DNA from: Phycisphaerae bacterium
Lineage (GTDB): Bacteria; Planctomycetota; Phycisphaerae; JAAYCJ01
Reading direction: 5' to 3'
Assembly (NCBI GenBank): GCA_012514125.1
Contig: JAAZAW010000134.1
Span: 1-10,588, forward strand
Length of the DNA: 10,588 nt
Positions 6,076 through 10,588 of the stretch are shown here, in pieces (within the stretch, counting starts at the first letter, position 1; every line of letters begins with the position of its first letter). A program made the translations under genes and the position numbers. The notes under the pieces are model-generated. The model made no database searches, was not told the origin of the DNA, and was given only the letters and a program-made list of their open reading frames with translations.

Positions 6076-8283
6076 ATGGCTGCTATGCAACGAGAAACAT
6101 CCGCCGAGGTAACAAAACTCCAGAAACTTGCGCGGTTAAGAAAATTTGATGAACTGGAAAAAATCTTTTGTGCCGCAATTGAAAACGGCAATTTTACGGT
6201 AGCCGACAGTGTCGCGGTCCTGGACGTTATTGAAGAACAACAGGACCCCCAACGCACCGAGCTGATGGTGCTCTTTCTGATTGAAACCACCTCTCAGCGA
6301 CGTGGACGGACAGAAGGGCTTGAAGCGGCGAGACAATCGGCGGGCCTAGCTCCAAACAGCAGTGAAATTCGGAACCTGGCGATCAGTCTTTACCAGGAGG
6401 TTTATTCCACCGAGACGGAAATGGATACTTTGCTGACGATGACGCTGATGCGGGAAAATATTCCGCTTCACGCCGGCATACAACAGCTCGATAAACTTCT
6501 GGCCCTTTGCGCAGGGACCTATGCGTTTGATAAAACGCTCTCGGCACCGGCGAAAATCGGAGAGCTTGACAAAGAAAAACGAACACTCAAAGCAATCGTT
6601 AACGGCGAAGAAAAACACTATGATCCATCGATCATCAATCGTCTCGAACCTCTCGAAGCGGATGATTTTCGAGCGTTGGCGGTTTTTGAAGTTTCATCGC
6701 TCGAAGAGATGGCCAATGAAGATGCCGGCGAATTGATTCGCCTGGTGCTCAAAGCATACGGCCCGACCCTGAAATTCAGAGAGGCCAAAGCCTATCTCGC
6801 CCCGGTGATCAAATCCGGAACATGGGCCAAGTGGTGGCCTCAAGCCAAGCAGCAGATCAAACGCTCGCCTATCGTTGAGATGTCCGATGCGGCGCAGCCC
6901 ACGTTTACATTACGCTCCAGACCTGTCACCTATGAGTTTCGCATTCGCGATCAGTTCGACGACGCCGATTCACTTGAAGCCAAGGTCCTGACGGTAATGG
7001 AATATCTTCGCGAAAAATCGGCAGATTCACACGCGGACGAACAATTGCTGAAATTTTTCAACACCACAATTCAGAAACTCGGATCAGTCTCGAAAAATCC
7101 GATCCTTCAACTTATCGCCCTGGCGACAGTGGATCAATTGTCGAAAAAATTCCCACAGATCGTTTCTCCTGCAGAATTTGATTTCGATCACATCGTTTCC
7201 TCGTCCGGTGATCTGGCGACAGCCATGAACGAAGTATACGACGATGATGTCGCGAAACTCGTGCTGACTTTTATTCGCCAGGTCAAACCCGATCAATGGT
7301 ACGATCTGTTTGCAGCGATTCTTCCCGGAGCATCCGCCGGAGTTTGCGAATGGATCGCCGGACAATTGCTCGAACAAGGGGCGAAGGATTCATTCATCAA
7401 TGCCGTGCGGATGATTTCCCAGTGGCCCGAACGTCATGTGCGGGCGATTGTCTGGTTATGGAAAGCGGTATGCACAGGCAAGTGCCCCGAACCGCTGGTG
7501 AATATCGATCATGCGACGATTCTCACCGGGTTGTTCACCGCGGCCCAGAGCTTAAAACGCAAACCCACCATCAGCGATCCGGAACAGCAAAAACGAATTC
7601 TCAACCAGATCCGAAATGCACTGGCTTCGAATAAATATGAACTGATTCGCAAGGTGATGAAATCCGCCAACAGAGATTACGCCAACTATATCAAAGACAC
7701 CTACGCCCGCAACATGGGACTCAGCGACGCAGTCAAATCCGACATCAGAATGGTGCTTCGAGAAGTTCGACCCGAATTGTTTACAAAGGTCGTTTCCCCA
7801 TGGGATGAAGATGTCGTCTATACGACCGAAGCGGCGTTCAATCGCAAAAACGAAGAATTGGCCAAATTGGTCAATGTCGATATCGCCCATAACGCCAAAA
7901 CCATCGGCGAAGCGGCAGATCGGGGCGACCTTCGTGAAAACGCTGAATTCACCGCGGCACTGGAAGAGCGAGATCGTTTGACCGAACGGGCCTCACGCCT
8001 TCAAAGTGAACTCAAACGCGCGAAAATCCTCCATCGATCAATGGCGGAAACCGATTTCGTCACTATCGGCAGCAAAGTCAAAGCAAAAAATCTCTCGAAC
8101 CATCAGATCCAAGATTTCTTGTTCCTGGGCCCCTGGGAAGCGAACCCGGACCGAGGCGTCTACTCATATCTGGCTCCACTGGCCCGTTCGTTCATGGGCA
8201 AAAAACAAGGCGAAACCGTCGTTCACAAAGCCGATGCCGGCGAATCACAGTGGGAAATCCTGGAAATAACTCCCGGAATCTAA
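6076..8283 (+). CDS. Giant GreA/GreB-family transcription elongation factor with long helical N-terminal extension
   Basis: This 735-residue protein ends in a recognisable Gre factor. A coiled coil spans about residues 580-660 (starting NRKNEELAKL), with the tip motif EAADRGDLRENAEF. D618 and E621 correspond to the acidic pair of E. coli GreA (D41, E44) that places Mg2+ in the RNA polymerase secondary channel for cleavage of backtracked RNA. The FKBP-like C-terminal domain follows (about 665-735), with LGPWE, YSYLAPLARSFMGKKQG and WEILEI. The first 570 or so residues are mostly helical, without a domain I can name with certainty; WAKWWPQAK at 250-258 stands out. Ordinary GreA is about 158 residues. 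From memory, chlamydial GreA is similarly long (about 715 residues) with a comparable N-terminal part, so this may be a PVC-wide form. The start is ATG 6076 with TGAGGA 9 bases upstream. It is a single-gene unit ending in a strong terminator. Confidence 0.88.
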   Translation: MAAMQRETSAEVTKLQKLARLRKFDELEKIFCAAIENGNFTVADSVAVLDVIEEQQDPQRTELMVLFLIETTSQRRGRTEGLEAARQSAGLAPNSSEIRNLAISLYQEVYSTETEMDTLLTMTLMRENIPLHAGIQQLDKLLALCAGTYAFDKTLSAPAKIGELDKEKRTLKAIVNGEEKHYDPSIINRLEPLEADDFRALAVFEVSSLEEMANEDAGELIRLVLKAYGPTLKFREAKAYLAPVIKSGTWAKWWPQAKQQIKRSPIVEMSDAAQPTFTLRSRPVTYEFRIRDQFDDADSLEAKVLTVMEYLREKSADSHADEQLLKFFNTTIQKLGSVSKNPILQLIALATVDQLSKKFPQIVSPAEFDFDHIVSSSGDLATAMNEVYDDDVAKLVLTFIRQVKPDQWYDLFAAILPGASAGVCEWIAGQLLEQGAKDSFINAVRMISQWPERHVRAIVWLWKAVCTGKCPEPLVNIDHATILTGLFTAAQSLKRKPTISDPEQQKRILNQIRNALASNKYELIRKVMKSANRDYANYIKDTYARNMGLSDAVKSDIRMVLREVRPELFTKVVSPWDEDVVYTTEAAFNRKNEELAKLVNVDIAHNAKTIGEAADRGDLRENAEFTAALEERDRLTERASRLQSELKRAKILHRSMAETDFVTIGSKVKAKNLSNHQIQDFLFLGPWEANPDRGVYSYLAPLARSFMGKKQGETVVHKADAGESQWEILEITPGI

Positions 8284-8307
8284 TCCATTCCAATGTTCAT
8301 AAAAACA

Positions 8308-8349
8308 AAAAAATCGGCCGACCGTTAAAAAGCGATTGGCCGATTTTTT
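8308..8349. terminator. Bidirectional intrinsic terminator
   Basis: AAAAAATCGGCC (8308-8319) pairs perfectly with GGCCGATTTTTT (8338-8349) around an 18-base loop. On the plus strand the stem ends in six T after the greA-like gene; on the minus strand the complement of the A run supplies the T tract after the NHLRC2-like gene, whose stop is at 8357. It therefore serves both convergent genes. Confidence 0.9.
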
Positions 8350-8356
8350 CATCGTT

Positions 8357-10342
8357 TCAACTTTCACCTATCTTATCGACCAGTTCCAGTTCTCGCAAAC
8401 CACTGGCGACGATCGCAACGCTAAACCGGTGTCGAACTCCACGCATTTTGCACAACCCCACATCGCCCTGCTCGCAATAAAAATACATCAAATCCATTTC
8501 CAATATCTCTCGGCCATGATCGATTTTAAATTGGATCGGAATCTTAATCTCTTCGCCCCAATCCACCCGCGAACGAACCACATTCAAATCACGCGAACGA
8601 AATACACGGTCGTTTCCCCGCAGAATATACTGAAATGGTGTCGACATATTCACCGTCTGTCCATGCCCGGGCTCCACACGCAACTTTAATGTAAAACCAT
8701 GACAATCCACGTTCACCGACCCCTGCTCAATCGTCTGCGAGATCGGAAACGTTCGATCCCGTGTAGCCCTTTGGCGAAGCCTGCTGAATCGCTGTTTGTT
8801 TTGATCCGGAAATTGAAGCGGCAACTCATAAACATCGTCGGTCCATAAATCCACGACACAAATTCGATGATTGTTCGTATCGGCAATATAAAGCTTGCCC
8901 CCGCCGAACGACACTCCACCTGGTTCATAAAATTGTTCAGCGCCTTTTTCCAAACTCCGCCCCGCACTGCCTGTTCCCAAATAACTCCGAAATTCACCGC
9001 TCTGAAGATCGACCGCTTTGATTTTATGATTATAAGTATCCGCCACATACAACGTTCGATTCGCCAACGCCACACCTAACGGATGTTGCAAACGGACGTT
9101 CTCCCCAAAACCATCTGCGTCACCGAAATCGAACAGATACCCTCCGCCAAGAGTGGTCACACATCCATCCCCCGCCAGATCGATCACTCGAATACTGCTT
9201 ACTTCACTATCCGCGACATACAATCGTCTGCCGTCACCAACAATTCCCGATGGCTGAGCAAAAGCCGATTCTTCACGCGACGCATCGATCCGGCCCTCCT
9301 GACCCGTCCCGGCATACGCCCGAAGTTTCTGTGTCACAAGGTCCATCACCCAAATCTGATGCACCCCCGCCATAGCGATAAAACAACTATCCCCCACTAC
9401 CGCCAAATCCCACGGCGAACTAATCGCCATATTTCTCGCTGGTCCGCTGCCGCGACAATAATATCCTTGCCTGCCCGTCCCTGCGATGGTCCGAACTTCA
9501 CCCGACGAAAAATCCACTTCACGAATCGTATGGTTCTCCGTATCAGCCACCAACAGTTTATCGCGATACACCGCCAAACCCTGAGGACGATTAAATCGAC
9601 AATCGGAAAATGAACCGTCAAGCCAACCCTGCACACCACTGCCGATGATCCATTCCACCCGACCATCCAAATCCGTTGCCAGAATCCGATGATTATTGGT
9701 ATCCGAAATATAAATCCGATAACGGGCCATATCGACAACAACCTTGCCCGGATAGTTCAAATCCGTCAAAACGCGACGATCTTTTTCCAGCGATACAGGC
9801 AGGCGTTCATGATTTAAAACCCCACGCTTTTCATAACGATCCAGCATGACCTCCACAAATAAATCGATCTCATCGCGATTCCCCTCGCCGCTGAAGGTCG
9901 CGGCAATATTCCCTTCCGGGTCCAGCAACACCAGCGTCGGCCAGGCATGAACGCAATAACCTTGCCAGAGAGCAAAATTCTGATCGACAATCACCGGATG
10001 TTCGATCCCATATTTCAAAATCGCCTCACGAACATGCTGGGTCTCACGCTCATGAATAAACTTGCCCGAATGTACGCCGATCACCACAAAAGGCCGCCCC
10101 TTATATTTCTCTTCCAGATATTGAAGTTCCGGCAAAATATGCATGCAGTTAATACAACAAAACGTCCAGAAATCCAACAAAACAATCCGCCCTTTCAAAT
10201 CATCCGAAGTCAAAGGCCTGCTGACATTAAGCCACGGATAATTTTCCGGCAACTCTGGCCCCCGAATACGATAACTCTCTTCGACTTTTTCAACACGCCT
10301 GACCACCTCGGCCCGTTCCGGTAAAACATGAATATATGACAT
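8357..10342 (-). CDS. NHLRC2-like protein: thioredoxin-like domain plus NHL-repeat beta-propeller
   Basis: With the start at ATG 10342 the protein has 661 residues. Residues about 45-170 form a thioredoxin-like domain with WTFCCINC (redox pair C63-x-x-C66, preceded by C62) and the cis-proline region HAWPTLVLLDPEG. Residues about 190-510 form an NHL-type beta-propeller, seen as repeats such as ISDTNNHRI, VADTENHTI, VADTYNHKI and IADTNNHRI, each followed by a VDL strand. The last 150 residues are beta-rich (MYFYCEQGDVGLC). Human NHLRC2 has the same order (thioredoxin-like with CCINC, six-bladed propeller, C-terminal beta domain); its bacterial relatives have no settled function. There is no signal peptide, so it is probably cytoplasmic. 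ATG 10342 has GGAGG 8 bases upstream and gives a typical N-terminus (MSYIHVLPE). An in-frame ATG at 10387 with GGAG upstream would add 15 residues and cannot be excluded. A thiol-disulfide role is inference. Confidence 0.87.
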   Translation of the reverse strand: MSYIHVLPERAEVVRRVEKVEESYRIRGPELPENYPWLNVSRPLTSDDLKGRIVLLDFWTFCCINCMHILPELQYLEEKYKGRPFVVIGVHSGKFIHERETQHVREAILKYGIEHPVIVDQNFALWQGYCVHAWPTLVLLDPEGNIAATFSGEGNRDEIDLFVEVMLDRYEKRGVLNHERLPVSLEKDRRVLTDLNYPGKVVVDMARYRIYISDTNNHRILATDLDGRVEWIIGSGVQGWLDGSFSDCRFNRPQGLAVYRDKLLVADTENHTIREVDFSSGEVRTIAGTGRQGYYCRGSGPARNMAISSPWDLAVVGDSCFIAMAGVHQIWVMDLVTQKLRAYAGTGQEGRIDASREESAFAQPSGIVGDGRRLYVADSEVSSIRVIDLAGDGCVTTLGGGYLFDFGDADGFGENVRLQHPLGVALANRTLYVADTYNHKIKAVDLQSGEFRSYLGTGSAGRSLEKGAEQFYEPGGVSFGGGKLYIADTNNHRICVVDLWTDDVYELPLQFPDQNKQRFSRLRQRATRDRTFPISQTIEQGSVNVDCHGFTLKLRVEPGHGQTVNMSTPFQYILRGNDRVFRSRDLNVVRSRVDWGEEIKIPIQFKIDHGREILEMDLMYFYCEQGDVGLCKMRGVRHRFSVAIVASGLRELELVDKIGES

Positions 10343-10459
10343 CGTCCCCGCCTCCATTCGATTTCTGCCTCTGATAGAAATATCCATACGCTTCTCCGCG
10401 ACCTCTGGAACATCATCCGCGACTATTTAGGGTTTGCTGAATAATTTCGAAGTTCTTAT

Positions 10460-10488
10460 TTCACAAGATAATAGCTTTGCTTTATACT
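10460..10488 (+). promoter_or_regulatory. Promoter of the right-edge gene (probable transposase)
   Basis: TTCACA (10460-10465), a 17-base spacer and TATACT (10483-10488), each matching consensus at five of six positions. The start would be near 10495, leaving a leader of about 54 bases. Confidence 0.55.
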
Positions 10489-10548
10489 TGGGTGAGTGAA
10501 CGGATTTCGGCTTCATTCGCTCCAAACCCTTGCACCTGGAGAAACCCA

Positions 10549-10588
10549 ATGTATCGCAAAAACAACGCTAAACAGCTCACCTTCGAAA
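10549..10588 (+). CDS. N-terminus of a probable IS5/IS1182-type transposase (cut by window edge)
   Basis: ATG 10549 is preceded by GGAG with 7-8 bases spacing and opens MYRKNNAKQLTFE, running off the window. The start MYRKxNxxQLxFE matches, from memory, transposases that continue DFYLPFGGKL and carry a DDE nuclease domain. Thirteen codons are too few for certainty, but the ribosome site and the promoter make a real gene likely. Confidence 0.5.
   Translation, partial: MYRKNNAKQLTFE

Larger units (their letters stand above)
10430..10588 (+). mobile_element. Probable left end of an insertion sequence (partial)
   Basis: The terminal-like sequence GGGTTTGCTGAATAA starts at 10430, followed by a good promoter and a gene start that reads like an IS5/IS1182-type transposase. 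From memory, ends with TTGCTGAATAA occur in such elements. The right end, the matching inverted repeat and any target duplication lie outside the window, so the boundary and family are tentative. Confidence 0.4.

Noticed and set aside
9083..9613. Plus-strand frame of 176 codons opposite the NHLRC2-like gene.
   Set aside because: It is the shadow of a well-supported NHL-repeat gene; the translation is low-complexity in character and matches no family I know.

Overview
The window looks like a chromosomal segment of a planctomycete, most likely of the class Phycisphaerae. Three things point there: a secreted protein ending in a dockerin-like repeat of the GDANxDGxVNVGDLGILAANYG type that is common in that group, a very long GreA-family protein of the kind I know from the PVC superphylum (planctomycetes and chlamydiae), and an NHLRC2-type thioredoxin/NHL protein. 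This assignment is inference from protein style; no rRNA or marker gene is present. All functional calls come from reading the translations by eye.

Layout. (1) 1-1838, minus strand: a secreted fusion protein cut by the window's left edge. It has a signal peptide, a phosphodiester glycosidase (NAGPA/DUF2233-type) domain, a formylglycine-generating-enzyme-like (SUMF1) domain without the catalytic cysteines, and a dockerin-like tail. A near-consensus promoter and a possible 19-codon upstream ORF precede it. (2) 2202-4538, plus strand: what looks like a decaying three-gene operon. It contains an intact NAD-dependent epimerase/dehydratase-like gene, a 49-residue stump of a TetR regulator, and a dihydrodipicolinate-synthase-family gene broken by one in-frame TAA. 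(3) 4613-5401, minus strand, convergent: an intact fumarylacetoacetate-hydrolase-family gene, possibly coupled to a 44-codon ORF through a GTGA overlap. (4) 5668-5741, minus: tRNA-Arg(ACG) with a consensus promoter. (5) 6076-8283, plus: the 735-residue GreA-like protein, ending in a strong bidirectional terminator shared with (6). (6) 8357-10342, minus: the NHLRC2-like thioredoxin/NHL-repeat protein. (7) About 10430-10588, plus: the probable left end of an insertion sequence with its promoter and the first 13 codons of a likely transposase.

How the genes fit together. The epimerase-like, DHDPS-like and FAH-like proteins would make a plausible small catabolic set for sugar acids or related keto acids: oxidation or epimerisation, aldol-type cleavage, and hydrolysis of a diketo or acyl-pyruvate compound, with TetR as local regulator. 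In this genome both the regulator and the aldolase-like gene appear broken, so the set is probably inactive here or is being lost. The other genes (GreA-like, tRNA, NHLRC2-like) look like independent single-gene units.

I do not see a CRISPR array, an obvious defence system or a prophage. The most unusual items are the glycosidase/FGE-like/dockerin fusion, the two adjacent broken genes, and the giant GreA.
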